Shown: piece by piece, positions 19,312 to 28,878 of the stretch
How the letters are laid out: each line of letters begins with the position of its first letter
Numbering within the stretch: the stretch's first letter is position 1
Assembly: GCA_017643215.1 (NCBI GenBank)
Contig: JAEPNV010000004.1
Span: forward strand, 310,001-374,000
DNA: 64,000 nt
Direction of reading: 5' to 3'
Origin: Roseibium sp.
GTDB taxonomy: Bacteria; Pseudomonadota; Alphaproteobacteria; Rhizobiales; Stappiaceae
The notes under the pieces: model-generated
Databases searched by the model: none
The model's input: only the letters and a program-made list of their open reading frames with translations
What the model was told of the DNA's origin: nothing
Position numbers and translations under genes: made by a program

Positions 19312-20769
19312 TCAGCCGAAGACCAACCGTCCCAGCGTCATCGCAAGGCCGAAAACAAGCAGAAGCGATACCACATCGAGGATTGCTCCGGCGCGCAGCA
19401 TTGTCTGTGCCGGGACGGCGCCTGACCCGTAGACAATGGCATTCGGCGGCGTTGCGACCGGCAGCATAAATCCGAGCGAAGCGGCAAGGACCACTGGAAG
19501 GGCTAACGAAAGGGGGGGCTCACCAAGACCAACCGCCGCCGCGCCGGCAACCGGCAAGAACACCGCGGCCATGGCCGTGTTTGAGGCCAGTTCGCCGAGA
19601 TAAACGATCGTCGCCATGATCACCAATATGAGCACCATCGTAGGCAGGTCCTGAAAGCGTTCAATGCCGGAGCCGATCCAGGCCGCAAGGCCGGTCGCCG
19701 CGATGGCGTTGGCCAGGGCCAGCCCGCCGCCGAACAGGATAAGGACGTCGAACCGGAGATCCGATACGTCCTTCCAGCTTAAAAGAAACGTCCCCTTCGG
19801 CCATTGATCGGGAAGGACAAACAGGATGAGCGCGCCGGCCATGGCGATGCCCGCATCGCTCAGCGGCAGTTCGGGTGCCAAATGCGCAACCAATGGCCGC
19901 GTCAGCCACAAAAGGGCGACCATACTCATCACGCCTGCCACCATATAGTGTTGACGCGCCATTGGTCCCAGAGGCGGAGCGCCTGCCGCCGCCGGCCCAT
20001 CTTCTGGCTGCGGAAATCTCGCGGGCAATGTGAATAGAACTTGCGTCAGCAACACCCATGTGATGGGCAGCAAGATCAGGACCGCGGGCAGGCCGACCAG
20101 CATCCACTGCGCAAAACCGATGGAAATGCCGTAGGTCTCGAGCATGAAGCCGGCGAAGAGCGCGTTGGGCGGTGTGCCGATCAGCGTGCCCATCCCGCCT
20201 ATTGTTGCCGAATAGGCGACGGCCAGCATCAGCGCCGATCCGAACGGCGTCGGTTGCGACGCATCCATTATGGCCTTCGGGCCGGTAAACGTCGATGCAA
20301 TGGACAAAGCGATTGGCAGCATGACCATCGCCGTTGCCGTGTTGCTCACCCACATGCTCAAGAATGCCGTTGCGGCCATCACCGCCCCGATCACCGAGCT
20401 TGGGCGATCGCCTGCGTAAGAGAGCAGGAACAGGGCCAGGCGGCGGTGGAGCTGCCATTTCTCGAGCCCCTTGGCGAGGATCAGGCCTCCGAAGAACAAG
20501 AAGATGAGCGGATGGGCGTAGGCCCGGCCAAGGTCCTCGAAGGGAACCAGCCCCAGAAGTGGAAACAGCGCCACGGGCAACAGGGCGGTTGCGGCAAGTG
20601 GTAAAGCCTCGCTCATCCACCAGATTGCCATGACAAGGGCGATGGCCGCAGTGATCCATCCCGCTTGCGACAGTCCTTCAGGGGGCGGCCAATAAAGGAT
20701 CGTCAGCGCGGCGAGTGGGCCCGCCAGCAATCCGTAGCGCCGTGTCCTTACCATACGATTTGGAGCCAT
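19312..20769 (-). CDS. SLC13/DASS family sodium-coupled anion permease
   Basis: A permease of about 485 residues with 11-12 membrane segments in two inverted halves. Each half carries the DASS Ser-Asn-Thr signature: MWVSNTATAMVMLP and ELASNTAMAAVFLP, which bind the substrate carboxylate and Na+. Substrates of relatives are C4-dicarboxylates, citrate or sulfate; which applies here cannot be read. The ATG at 20769 (MAPNRMVRTRRYG) is preferred over an upstream start at 20832. It is divergent from ugpB. Confidence 0.87.
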   Translation of the reverse strand: MAPNRMVRTRRYGLLAGPLAALTILYWPPPEGLSQAGWITAAIALVMAIWWMSEALPLAATALLPVALFPLLGLVPFEDLGRAYAHPLIFLFFGGLILAKGLEKWQLHRRLALFLLSYAGDRPSSVIGAVMAATAFLSMWVSNTATAMVMLPIALSIASTFTGPKAIMDASQPTPFGSALMLAVAYSATIGGMGTLIGTPPNALFAGFMLETYGISIGFAQWMLVGLPAVLILLPITWVLLTQVLFTLPARFPQPEDGPAAAGAPPLGPMARQHYMVAGVMSMVALLWLTRPLVAHLAPELPLSDAGIAMAGALILFVLPDQWPKGTFLLSWKDVSDLRFDVLILFGGGLALANAIAATGLAAWIGSGIERFQDLPTMVLILVIMATIVYLGELASNTAMAAVFLPVAGAAAVGLGEPPLSLALPVVLAASLGFMLPVATPPNAIVYGSGAVPAQTMLRAGAILDVVSLLLVFGLAMTLGRLVFG

Positions 20770-20881
20770 GTTCCCCAGCCTTTTGGTCGTCGGTACGATG
20801 CCATGGGAAACACCGGTGCTCCAAGGGTTCATGCCACTGCGGCCCGCGCGGCGAGCGCCGGGCCATGCATTGTCGTCGAAT

Positions 20882-20916
20882 GTTCATATGAACGACATAT
20901 GATTTTCATTTGAAAA
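20882..20916. promoter_or_regulatory. Tandem TTCA-N2-TGAA operators upstream of ugpB
   Basis: A perfect palindrome GTTCATATGAAC (20882-20893) and TTTTCATTTGAAAA (20903-20916, 6-bp arms around TT) share the core TTCA-N2-TGAA, with centres 22 bp apart, about two helical turns. The second box overlaps a possible -35 (TTGAAA, 20911) with TTTAAC about 18 bp downstream. DeoR/GlpR-type repressors recognise related short palindromes, so repression of ugp by glycerol-3-phosphate or a similar effector is plausible. Confidence 0.6.
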
Positions 20917-21028
20917 ACCTACGAAGCGCGTGCTTTAACATTGTGTCGCCTGGTCGGACCGGTCGGGCGTCCAACGAATGTAAAACTTCTTCGGGGCAAA
21001 CCCTGATATATGGGAGCTTGGACAGACT

Positions 21029-22339
21029 ATGGCTAACCGCAAGACCGCCGCCAGCCTCGTGGCCGCTGCCGCTTTGCTCGGCACTTCGACACTTTCCTAC
21101 GCAGCAACTGAAATCTCCTGGTGGCACGCCATGGGCGGCCGTCTGGGCGAAGTCGTGATCGATGTCGCCAATGGCTACAACGCCTCGCAAAGCGCGTGTC
21201 AGATCACGCCCGTCTACAAGGGCGGCTATGAAGACACCTTGACCGCCGGCATTGCGGCCTTCCGTGCCGGTGAGCAGCCGAACATCATCCAGGTCTTCGA
21301 CGCCGGCGCAGCGACGATCATCGGTGCGGAAGGCGCCGTTATTCCGGCGCAGGACATTCTTGAAAACGCCGGTGTTGAGTTCAACATCGAAGACTATATC
21401 GAGGGCGTTCGTTATTTCTATGCCGATGCCGCCGGCAAGATGATCGGCATGCCGTTCAACTCGTCCACGCCGATTCTGTACTACAACGTCGATGCATTGA
21501 ACAAAGCCGGCGTCGAGGCTCCGAAGACCTGGGAAGAGTTCCAGGAAATCGCGCCGAAGCTGAAAGAAGCCGGATACGTGCCGCTGGCGCAGTCGCACCT
21601 TCCGTGGATCTTTACCGAAAACTTCATGTCGCGGCACAATCTGCAATTTGCCACGAACAACAACGGCTATGACGGCGCGAGCGGCACCCAGCTCGTCTTC
21701 AGCGATCCGATCAAGGCCCACTTCACCGCCGTGAAAGAGTGGCTCGACAACGATCTGTTCGCTTGGTACGGCACGGGCTGGGGCGACAACCAGACACCAT
21801 TCAACGAAGGCAAAGTGGCCATGTGGCTTGGCTCGTCCGGGTCCTTCGGCGGCATTCAGCAGACGGTTGAGTTCCCGTTCTCCGCGACCTTCCTGCCGTA
21901 TTGGGAAGGTGTTGACGGTGCCGGCACCAACACCTTCATTGGTGGCGCGGCCCTGTTCGCCATGTCCGGCAAGCCGGATGAGGAGAACACCTGTGTCGCT
22001 TCGTTCTATGAGTACCTGACCTCGCCGGAAGTCCAGTACACCTGGCACAAGGACACCGGTTACGTGCCGATCACCAACGCTGCTTATGAGCTTGCCAAGT
22101 CGGACGGCCATTATGAGCGCACCCCGGCGGCCGAAGTCGGGATCCAGCAGCTGACCCTGCCGGGCGGTGACTGGACCAAGGGCTACCGGATGGGCTTCTA
22201 CGTCCAGATCCGCGACGTGATGAACCGTGAATACGGCAAGATCCTGACCGGTGAAACGGACGTTGAAACCGCGTTCAAGACCATCGAGGAAGACGGCAAC
22301 AAGCTGCTTGAACGGTTTGCCAAGACCATCGAAAACTAA
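21029..22339 (+). CDS. ugpB: sn-Glycerol-3-phosphate ABC transporter, periplasmic binding protein
   Basis: A 436-residue binding protein with a signal peptide (hydrophobic residues about 6-20, cleavage after SYA at about 25). It shows the UgpB pattern ISWWHAMGG, GEQPNIIQVFDAGAATI, MPFNSSTPILYYN, GWGDNQTPFNEGKVAM, and a C-terminal GFYVQIRDVMNREYGKILTGE. It delivers glycerol-3-phosphate (or glycerophosphodiesters) to UgpAE. It is the first gene of ugpBAEC. A strong terminator follows it, so it is likely made in excess of the membrane subunits. Confidence 0.95.
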   Translation: MANRKTAASLVAAAALLGTSTLSYAATEISWWHAMGGRLGEVVIDVANGYNASQSACQITPVYKGGYEDTLTAGIAAFRAGEQPNIIQVFDAGAATIIGAEGAVIPAQDILENAGVEFNIEDYIEGVRYFYADAAGKMIGMPFNSSTPILYYNVDALNKAGVEAPKTWEEFQEIAPKLKEAGYVPLAQSHLPWIFTENFMSRHNLQFATNNNGYDGASGTQLVFSDPIKAHFTAVKEWLDNDLFAWYGTGWGDNQTPFNEGKVAMWLGSSGSFGGIQQTVEFPFSATFLPYWEGVDGAGTNTFIGGAALFAMSGKPDEENTCVASFYEYLTSPEVQYTWHKDTGYVPITNAAYELAKSDGHYERTPAAEVGIQQLTLPGGDWTKGYRMGFYVQIRDVMNREYGKILTGETDVETAFKTIEEDGNKLLERFAKTIEN

Positions 22340-22363
22340 GAGTATACGGTCTGGTACACACTG

Positions 22364-22391
22364 CGGGGGCGCGGTCCGCGCCCCCGTTTTT
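22364..22391 (+). terminator. Intra-operon terminator between ugpB and ugpA
   Basis: Stem GGGGGCGCGG paired with CCGCGCCCCC (within 22364-22385), followed by GTTTTT. It should truncate most transcripts after ugpB and let a minority read into ugpAEC, setting the binding protein in excess. No independent promoter for ugpA is obvious in the 80 bp that follow. Confidence 0.85.
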
Positions 22392-22473
22392 CTTCAAGCT
22401 TGAGCGGGCCGTTTGACGCAGTCAAAAGGCCCGTATCGCCTGTTCAGGTGTCGCTCAACGTCCGGCCGCTTCC

Positions 22474-23355
22474 ATGAAAAAAGTCCATTTCAAGTCGCCC
22501 GCCACCCCGTATCTGCTGTTGATGCCGCAACTCATTATAGTGGGTGTGTTTTTTCTTTGGCCGGCGGCAGAAGCGGTGCGGTCCTCCTTTTATCTGGAGG
22601 ATCCGTTCGGGTTCGGCTCGACCTTTGTGGGCGTCGACAACTTCGTCGACACGGTCACGTCCTCCGACTATGGCCGTGTGGCCCGCTTTACCGGCGTGTT
22701 CACGTTTTTCGTGACCTTCCTGTCGCTTGGCATTGCGCTTTTGCTCGCGGTCAAAGCCGACAAGGTTCTCCGCGGCGCGTCCAGTTACAAGACATTGCTG
22801 ATGTGGGTCTACGCGGTGGCTCCACCGGTCGCCGGCCTGATCGGCATCTTGCTGTTTGACCAGCATGTCGGGCCGATCGTCGATTTCGTGGCCCTGTTTG
22901 GCTGGGAAATGCAGATCGGCGTCAATTACTTCGACACCGGCTTTGCCATGGTGATGACGGCGGTGTGGAAGCAGGTGCCGGTCAATTTCATCTTCTTCCT
23001 GTCCGGCCTCCAGGGCATCTCCAAATCCGTCCAGGAGGCGGCCAGCATCGATTGCCGGTCCGGGTTCCGGCGGTTCTGGACCGTGACTTTTCCGCTGCTT
23101 GCCCCGACCGGCTTCTTCCTTTTGATCATCAACATCACCTACGCGTTCTTCGACACGTTCGGCATCATCGACGTGATCTTGAAGACCGAGCCCGGCAACA
23201 ACCCGGTGACGCTCGTCTACAAGGTCTTCCTGGATGGCTTCCGGGGCAACGATCTGGGCGGGTCTTCGGCCCAGTCAGTGATCCTGATGGCGCTCGTTTT
23301 TGTCCTGACGGTCATACAGTTCCGCCTTATTGAGCGGCGCGTGCACTATACGTAA
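22474..23355 (+). CDS. ugpA: sn-Glycerol-3-phosphate ABC transporter permease
   Basis: A 293-residue inner-membrane permease of the MalF/UgpA type with six hydrophobic segments. The EAA loop that contacts UgpC is QEAASIDCRSGFRRFWTVTFPLLAP. The start MKKVHFKSPATPYLLLMPQL is typical. It ends 10 bp before the ugpE ATG. Confidence 0.95.
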   Translation: MKKVHFKSPATPYLLLMPQLIIVGVFFLWPAAEAVRSSFYLEDPFGFGSTFVGVDNFVDTVTSSDYGRVARFTGVFTFFVTFLSLGIALLLAVKADKVLRGASSYKTLLMWVYAVAPPVAGLIGILLFDQHVGPIVDFVALFGWEMQIGVNYFDTGFAMVMTAVWKQVPVNFIFFLSGLQGISKSVQEAASIDCRSGFRRFWTVTFPLLAPTGFFLLIINITYAFFDTFGIIDVILKTEPGNNPVTLVYKVFLDGFRGNDLGGSSAQSVILMALVFVLTVIQFRLIERRVHYT

Positions 23356-23365
23356 GGGGGCGGCG

Positions 23366-24208
23366 ATGCAACGGCTTCAAGTCTGGGATCATGTGATTTT
23401 GCTGGCCGGTGTCCTGTTCATGGTCACCCCTGTCGCGCTGGCGTTTTTGACCTCCACCCACGACGCGGTCACGATTTACCGCTCGGGTCTGCAGTTCACT
23501 TTCGGTGATCAGCTCTTGTACAACTACGAGACCGTGCTGACCCGCGCCGGCGGCTTCACCAAGGAGGTCAATGGTCTGGTCATGCTCAAGAATTCACTCA
23601 TTCTTGGGCTGGGATTCGCGATCGGCAAGATCATCATTTCGATGCTGGCGGCCTATGCGATCGTCTATTTCCGCTTTCCGTTCGCCACCTTTTGTTTCTG
23701 GGTCATTTTCTCAACGCTTCTTCTGCCCTTGGAAGTCCGCATCCTGCCGTCCTATGAGATCGTGCAATCGATGGGCATGGTGAACACTTATTCCGGGCTC
23801 ATCGTGCCGTTGATCGCCTCGGCGACCGGCACGTTCTTCTTCCGGCAGTTCTTCCTCTCAGTGCCCGATGAATTGCTAGAGGCGGCCCGCATTGATGGCG
23901 CGGGCCCGTGGAAGTTTTTCATCGACATTCTGGTGCCGCTGTCGAAAACCATGATCGCGGCCATCTTCATCATCATGTTCGTCTACGGCTGGAACCAGTA
24001 CCTGTGGCCGACCCTGATCACGACGGATGAGGCCTTTTTCACATTGGTGCGCGGCATCAAACAGATCCTGCAGGTCTGGATCGGGGCTCAGATCCCGGAC
24101 TACGACCAGGCCATGGCGCTTGCCATTCTCGCCATGCTGCCGCCGGTGATCGTCGTGGTGATCTTCCAGAGCTGGTTCATCAAAGGGCTCGTCGAGAGCG
24201 ACAAGTAG
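23366..24208 (+). CDS. ugpE: sn-Glycerol-3-phosphate ABC transporter permease
   Basis: A 280-residue MalG-type permease with six membrane segments. The EAA motif is [30 protein letters not shown]. The ATG at 23366 is preferred to an upstream start (23330) that would lie inside ugpA. It pairs with UgpA to form the channel. Confidence 0.95.
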   Translation: MQRLQVWDHVILLAGVLFMVTPVALAFLTSTHDAVTIYRSGLQFTFGDQLLYNYETVLTRAGGFTKEVNGLVMLKNSLILGLGFAIGKIIISMLAAYAIVYFRFPFATFCFWVIFSTLLLPLEVRILPSYEIVQSMGMVNTYSGLIVPLIASATGTFFFRQFFLSVPDELLEAARIDGAGPWKFFIDILVPLSKTMIAAIFIIMFVYGWNQYLWPTLITTDEAFFTLVRGIKQILQVWIGAQIPDYDQAMALAILAMLPPVIVVVIFQSWFIKGLVESDK

Positions 24209-24224
24209 GGAATTTCGAAGAACT

Positions 24225-25307
24225 ATGGCTACGATCACGCTCGATACGGTCCGCAAGGTCTACAGCGGCAATGTGGAGGCGGTAAAGGGCGTCTCCATCG
24301 ACATCGCCGACGGGGAGTTCATTGTCCTGGTCGGCCCGTCCGGTTGCGGGAAGTCCACCTTGCTGCGCATGGTCGCCGGGCTCGAGGAAATCACCACGGG
24401 CGAAGTCCGGATCGGCGAGCGGGTTGTCAATCAGGTCGACCCCGCCGACCGGGACATCGCCATGGTGTTCCAGAACTACGCGCTCTACCCGCACATGTCG
24501 GTTTACAACAACCTGGCCTATGGCCTGAAAAATCGGGGCATGGCGAAGGCGGAGATCGACCGCCGCGTCAAGGAAGCGGCGCGGATCCTGGAAATCGGTG
24601 AGTATCTGGAGCGCAAACCGCGCGCCCTGTCCGGCGGTCAGCGCCAACGGGTCGCCATGGGCCGCGCCATCGTACGCGAGCCGGCCGCATTCCTGTTCGA
24701 TGAGCCGCTGTCCAATCTGGATGCCAAGCTCCGCGTGCAAATGCGCGTTGAGATCAAGCGTTTGCAGCGCTCGCTTGGTACCACCAGTGTTTACGTCACC
24801 CACGATCAGCTTGAAGCGATGACGCTCGCGGACCGGCTCGTTGTTCTGAACGGCGGAAACATCGAACAGATCGGCTCGCCCATCGACGTCTACGACAAGC
24901 CGGCCTCGACCTTTGTGGCGAGTTTCATCGGTTCGCCGGCCATGAACCTGTTGCCGGTCAAGGCCAACGGCTACGGCCTTGGTCTGGAAACGGGCAGCGG
25001 ATTGACCGGGCCGAATCCGCATGGGGAAAGCTCCTACAGGCTGGGTGTGCGGCCCGAGCACCTCCATGTTGTCGACACCGCCGAAGATGCGGCGGACGCG
25101 CTGCATCTGGAGGTCACGGCCAATGTCATTGAGCCGGTCGGCGCGGAGACTTACGTCTATGCTTCTTTCGCCGATGGCGGCCCGGAAATCGTGATCCGGG
25201 TGTCGAGCCATGCCTATCATGAGCCGGGCGAAACGATGCACTTGAAGGGCGCACTCGAAGACATCCATTTCTTCCACGCCGCCGACGGGCATCGAATCGG
25301 CGATTGA
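24225..25307 (+). CDS. ugpC: sn-Glycerol-3-phosphate ABC transporter ATP-binding protein
   Basis: A 360-residue MalK/UgpC-type ATPase. Walker [10 protein letters not shown], signature LSGGQRQR, Walker [16 protein letters not shown] and the H-loop THDQLEAM are intact. The C-terminal part carries the TOBE/OB regulatory domain (GVRPEHLHV). It lies 16 bp after ugpE and ends the operon. A GC-rich hairpin without an immediate T-run lies about 65-95 bp downstream and may help end transcription. Confidence 0.96.
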   Translation: MATITLDTVRKVYSGNVEAVKGVSIDIADGEFIVLVGPSGCGKSTLLRMVAGLEEITTGEVRIGERVVNQVDPADRDIAMVFQNYALYPHMSVYNNLAYGLKNRGMAKAEIDRRVKEAARILEIGEYLERKPRALSGGQRQRVAMGRAIVREPAAFLFDEPLSNLDAKLRVQMRVEIKRLQRSLGTTSVYVTHDQLEAMTLADRLVVLNGGNIEQIGSPIDVYDKPASTFVASFIGSPAMNLLPVKANGYGLGLETGSGLTGPNPHGESSYRLGVRPEHLHVVDTAEDAADALHLEVTANVIEPVGAETYVYASFADGGPEIVIRVSSHAYHEPGETMHLKGALEDIHFFHAADGHRIGD

Positions 25308-25557
25308 CCTGTTAACAAAAGAAGATCGGTAGATGGCCATGACGAGGGTGCCATTTGCCGAGAACGGGCCGCTCCGGATTACCGGGGCGGCTCGATCGTT
25401 TTGGCTACCGGGCTGACACGGTTTCAGAGTGTCGTTCCTGCCAAACGATGTCAGGAGACTGCGGTGTCTGAGTTGCTATTCAAGCCGTCGCATCGAATGC
25501 TCAATGCACCTCGTGCTTTTAAACTTGGCATGAACGCCTCCAGATCAAACGGTTGCC

Positions 25558-26688
25558 ATGGAACCTTTCAAAAATAAAATCTCCGCGGACCTCGTCCAAT
25601 GCCTTGCCCGCCATCTTGAACGCCAACTGCCGGCCTTTGATGCCGCTTCGTTCAAGAATGGTATTCTCGCGGATCTGGACCGTCTTGAGTTGAAACAGCG
25701 GGCTGAGCGAATAGCCAGGGAACTGCATGAAGTTCTGCCAGCGGATCGCGCCCAGCGATCCCGGATCCTGTTGGCGCTGTTGGCGCCGGGCGAGGAAGCG
25801 GGTTTTGATGGCGAAAGCGACCAGACCGGCATGCGCGGGTGGGGCGTCTGGCCGCTTACAATGGTCGTCGGCACCCATGGACTGGAGGATTTTGATGGAT
25901 CCTTCGCGCTCTTAAAAGAAATGACCAAACGGTCGACCGCCGAATTCGATGTGCGGCCATTTCTTCACAAAGACCAGGACCGGGCACTCGACATCATGGC
26001 GTTTTGGGTTGCCGACCCGAATGTCCATGTGCGGCGGCTGGTGTCGGAGGGAACACGCCCGCGTCTTCCCTGGGGCATGCGTTTGCCACAGCTCGTCGCC
26101 GATCCATCACCAACGCTGCCGCTGTTGGAGGCCCTGCGCGATGACAAAGAGGAGTATGTGCGCCGATCGGTCGCCAACCACCTGAACGACATCGCCAAGG
26201 ACCATCCGGATCTCGTGGCAGACCTTGCGGGAAACTGGCTCAAGGGGGCTGATCACAACCGCGGCCGGCTCGTGCGTCACGCCTGCCGGACCTTGATCAA
26301 GCAGGGCCATCCGGTTGCGTTGGCTGCCTTCGGATTGAACGCCCCGGCGGTGGAGGTGCGGGATTTGGCGGCAACGCCGGTGGTGGTGTTTGGGGATCAT
26401 GTGGAATTTGGTCTGGAGCTTGTGTCGACGAGCCGGAAAAGTCAGGATCTTGTGATCGATTATCTGGTGCACTTCAAGAAAGCCAACGGGTCGCTCGCGC
26501 CGAAAGTGTTCAAATGGACCCGGTGCCGGCTTGGCCCGGGCGAACGCCTGACCCTGGGGCGCCGGCACGCCATCCGGCCAATCACGACACGCAAGTATTA
26601 TCCTGGCGGGCAGGCAATTTCGGTCCGGATCAACGGTCAGGATTTTGGACGGGCGGCGTTTGAGCTGGAGATGATGCAGGCCGGGTGA
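25558..26688 (+). CDS. AlkC-like DNA alkylation repair (HEAT-repeat) protein
   Basis: 376 residues built of HEAT-like helical repeats, resembling the AlkC/AlkD family of DNA glycosylases that excise N3- and N7-alkylated bases. The pattern fits AlkC: LALLAPGEEAGFDGESDQTGMRGWGVWPL, then the repeat region with WVADPNVHVRRLVSEGTRPRLPWG and DDKEEYVRRSVANHLNDIAKDHPDLV, and a C-terminal extension from about 280 (HFKKANGSLAPKVFKWTR, PITTRKYYPGGQ) resembling the Ig-like domain of AlkC. Its 3' end overlaps the convergent MFS gene by 59 bp. Confidence 0.85.
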   Translation: MEPFKNKISADLVQCLARHLERQLPAFDAASFKNGILADLDRLELKQRAERIARELHEVLPADRAQRSRILLALLAPGEEAGFDGESDQTGMRGWGVWPLTMVVGTHGLEDFDGSFALLKEMTKRSTAEFDVRPFLHKDQDRALDIMAFWVADPNVHVRRLVSEGTRPRLPWGMRLPQLVADPSPTLPLLEALRDDKEEYVRRSVANHLNDIAKDHPDLVADLAGNWLKGADHNRGRLVRHACRTLIKQGHPVALAAFGLNAPAVEVRDLAATPVVVFGDHVEFGLELVSTSRKSQDLVIDYLVHFKKANGSLAPKVFKWTRCRLGPGERLTLGRRHAIRPITTRKYYPGGQAISVRINGQDFGRAAFELEMMQAG

Positions 26689-27883
26689 GGGTCTTCAGCC
26701 GCAGCATGGACAGGACGCCAAGGGCGGGGCCTATCGCCATGATCAGGAAAACGCCGGGCCATCCGATCTGGGCAGCGAGCAACGGCGTCACCTGGACGGT
26801 GAAAAACGTCAACGCGAAGCCGAGCGCGGTTTGAAACGTCATCAGGCTTCCGGCTTTGTCAGGCCGGGCATGATCGGCAACAAGCGCGGAGAACTGCGCC
26901 GAATCGGGCAAGATCGCCGCGCCCCAAATGAGGATGCAGATCACGGTCACCCACGCCGGGCCGCCGAAGGTTGCCGCGGTTGCCACCGCCGCAAGGCCGC
27001 TGACGACCATGGCCGCGATTGCGATATTGGCCTTGCCCAAACGGTCTGCGATCAGGCCGCACAGAATGCTGGCTGCTCCGCCGGCCGCGATGGCGGAAAA
27101 GGTCGTGATCCGCCCCAGAAGCAACGCGGTCTCGTCTGCAAGGCTCAACGTAAAGGACGCGGTCGCCGCAACGCCGATCCAGGCCCACATGGCATAAAGT
27201 TCCCACATGTGTCCCAGATAACCGCCGTAAGCGAACCGCACTGGCTTGTTGGTCCATGCTTCGGTGACCGTGCGGATGTCGAACCGCCCGGCGCTCGCGT
27301 GAAAGGGCCCAAGCGCGGTGAACAGACACATCAGTCCGCCGATCGCGGCCGCAATGGATGCCACACAAACGCTCCAGCGCCAGTCCGGTCCGCCGAAGAG
27401 GGCCAAGAGGTGCGGCGCGGCAGAGCCGAATGTCAGCGCGCCGACCAGCGCCCCCACCAGAAAGCCCCGGTCATCCTTGCCCCAGCCGACCGTGATTTTC
27501 AGCCCGACCGGATAGACACCGGCGAGCATCGCCCCGGTGATGAACCGGGCGAGAATGGAAAGATCTCCGCCCGGCGTGAACACCAGCAGCGACGCGTTGG
27601 CGGTGGCGGCGATCAATGCGGACGCCGCAAACAGGCGGCGCGGATCGATCCGGTCGGGCAGGCCGAAGATCGCGGAAACAAGGGCCCCGGCCACAAATCC
27701 GGCCTGCACCGCGCTCGATAGCGCGGCCTGACGGCCGGAGGAAATCGCGACCTCGGCCACCATGTCGGGCAAAATGGCTGCTGACATGAACCACAGGCTC
27801 ATGGCTGCGATTTCCGCGATCATCAGGATCGTCAGCGAGATGATTTTCGCGCGCCGGTCCGGCAAGGTCTGCTCGTCACGCAT
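26630..27883 (-). CDS. MFS transporter
   Basis: About 417 residues and 12 predicted membrane segments, of the major facilitator superfamily (nitrate/cyanate-like or general MFS). The A-like loop GLPDRIDPRRLFAAS follows helix 2. The ATG at 27883 overlaps the stop of the upstream YjbR gene by 8 bases (ATGCGTGA); an upstream TTG (27892) is less likely. Its 3' end runs 59 bp into the AlkC-like gene on the opposite strand. Substrate unknown. Confidence 0.82.
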   Translation of the reverse strand: MRDEQTLPDRRAKIISLTILMIAEIAAMSLWFMSAAILPDMVAEVAISSGRQAALSSAVQAGFVAGALVSAIFGLPDRIDPRRLFAASALIAATANASLLVFTPGGDLSILARFITGAMLAGVYPVGLKITVGWGKDDRGFLVGALVGALTFGSAAPHLLALFGGPDWRWSVCVASIAAAIGGLMCLFTALGPFHASAGRFDIRTVTEAWTNKPVRFAYGGYLGHMWELYAMWAWIGVAATASFTLSLADETALLLGRITTFSAIAAGGAASILCGLIADRLGKANIAIAAMVVSGLAAVATAATFGGPAWVTVICILIWGAAILPDSAQFSALVADHARPDKAGSLMTFQTALGFALTFFTVQVTPLLAAQIGWPGVFLIMAIGPALGVLSMLRLKTLTRPASSPAQTPPVQNPDR

Positions 27884-28235
27884 CAAGACCAAGGTCCGCG
27901 CGCTGTTTTTTGGTGAGTTTGGCAGCGACAGTACTATGCGCGGCCACCAGGTAGGATTTCAGGTCGGTATCGGACAACGCGTCTTTGCCGGTAACCTGGA
28001 TCCATTTGGCGCGCGCCAGATAGGGCGCGGGCCGGAATCCGTCCTGCTCCTTGAGCAGCGAATAGGAAAGATCGGAGCATTTGAACGCGATTTTGTCGCC
28101 GGCGGTCTCGCCCCAGGCCGAACAAATTGCAAAGATCTTGCCGCCCACCTTCCAGACCGATGCGCCGCCCCACTGCACCACATGGGTGGTGGCCGGAAGG
28201 CTGGCGCAAAAGGCGTCGAATTCGGATCGTGTCAC
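27876..28235 (-). CDS. MmcQ/YjbR family protein
   Basis: About 119 residues with the YjbR double-wing fold pattern: LPATTHVVQWGGASVWKVGGKIFAI, then DKIAFKCSDLSYSLLKEQDGFRPAPYLARAKWIQV. The GTG at 28235 starts right at the domain; a longer form from an ATG at 28337 is possible, but the extension is not conserved-looking and the region is needed for the divergent hsp20 promoter. The family is DNA-binding-like with no clear role. It overlaps the MFS gene start by 8 bases. Confidence 0.78.
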   Translation of the reverse strand: MTRSEFDAFCASLPATTHVVQWGGASVWKVGGKIFAICSAWGETAGDKIAFKCSDLSYSLLKEQDGFRPAPYLARAKWIQVTGKDALSDTDLKSYLVAAHSTVAAKLTKKQRADLGLDA

Positions 28236-28426
28236 AGGCAGGCTTTCAAACTGAGGATCGGCCGATGATGCGGCGCCCGGCGCCAGGCCGCAAGAGGCGG
28301 GCCCTCGCAGCTTGAAACCGGCTTGCCAAGTCGCCATATTCGCTCTGACGCGGGGATGAATTCCCCGGTAGTCCGGATGCCTTGAAAGGGTCCGGGCGCA
28401 AGGTCGCTTTTGATAGGACTTTGAGG

Positions 28427-28855
28427 ATGACACGTATGTCAGCGTTTTCCAGCCCGTTCATGCTCGGGTTTGACGATATTGAGCGCGTGCTCGACCGGGT
28501 GTCGAAAGGCGCAAATGACGGCTACCCGCCCTACAACATTGAACGGCTGCCGAAGACCGAAGAGCAAGGCGATATCATCCGGATCACCCTGGCGGTTGCC
28601 GGGTTCACCCGTGATCAGCTCGACGTGTCCGTTGAAGAGCGCCAGCTCGTCATCCGCGGCCGGCAAATCGACGACAAATCGCGCCACTATCTGCACCGGG
28701 GCATTGCCGCGCGGCAGTTTCAAAGAGCGTTCGTTCTGGCTGAAGGCATCGAGATCCTCGGTGCCGACCTGAAGGACGGCCTTTTGTCCATTGATTTGGC
28801 GCGGCCCGAACCGGAGCGCGTGATCCGCAAGATCGAGATCACAAACGGCGAATAA
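28427..28855 (+). CDS. Small heat-shock protein, Hsp20/IbpA family
   Basis: A 142-residue ATP-independent holdase. The alpha-crystallin domain runs from about 35 to 130 (DIIRITLAVAGFTRDQLDVSVEERQLVIRG, and the GILEV-like segment ADLKDGLLSIDL). The start at 28427 (MTRMSAFSSPFMLGFDDIERVLDRV) matches alphaproteobacterial Hsp20 starts. A CTTGAAA heat-shock-like -35 element lies at 28381, but the -10 is not convincing. The DUF1150 gene follows after 23 bp. Confidence 0.93.
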   Translation: MTRMSAFSSPFMLGFDDIERVLDRVSKGANDGYPPYNIERLPKTEEQGDIIRITLAVAGFTRDQLDVSVEERQLVIRGRQIDDKSRHYLHRGIAARQFQRAFVLAEGIEILGADLKDGLLSIDLARPEPERVIRKIEITNGE

Positions 28856-28878
28856 CCGGACAAACTACGGAGACACTG

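Noticed and set aside
24180-25340. 386-codon minus-strand open frame covering ugpC
   Set aside because: It mirrors a complete ATPase gene with intact Walker motifs; the antisense product has no family features.
25334-25417. 27-codon ORF after ugpC
   Set aside because: Weak ribosome site and composition unlike a peptide under selection; it overlaps a terminator-like hairpin.
28381-28426. Sigma-32 type heat-shock promoter before hsp20
   Set aside because: CTTGAAA is present at 28381, but no matching -10 is seen at the right distance, so it is not listed as a promoter.
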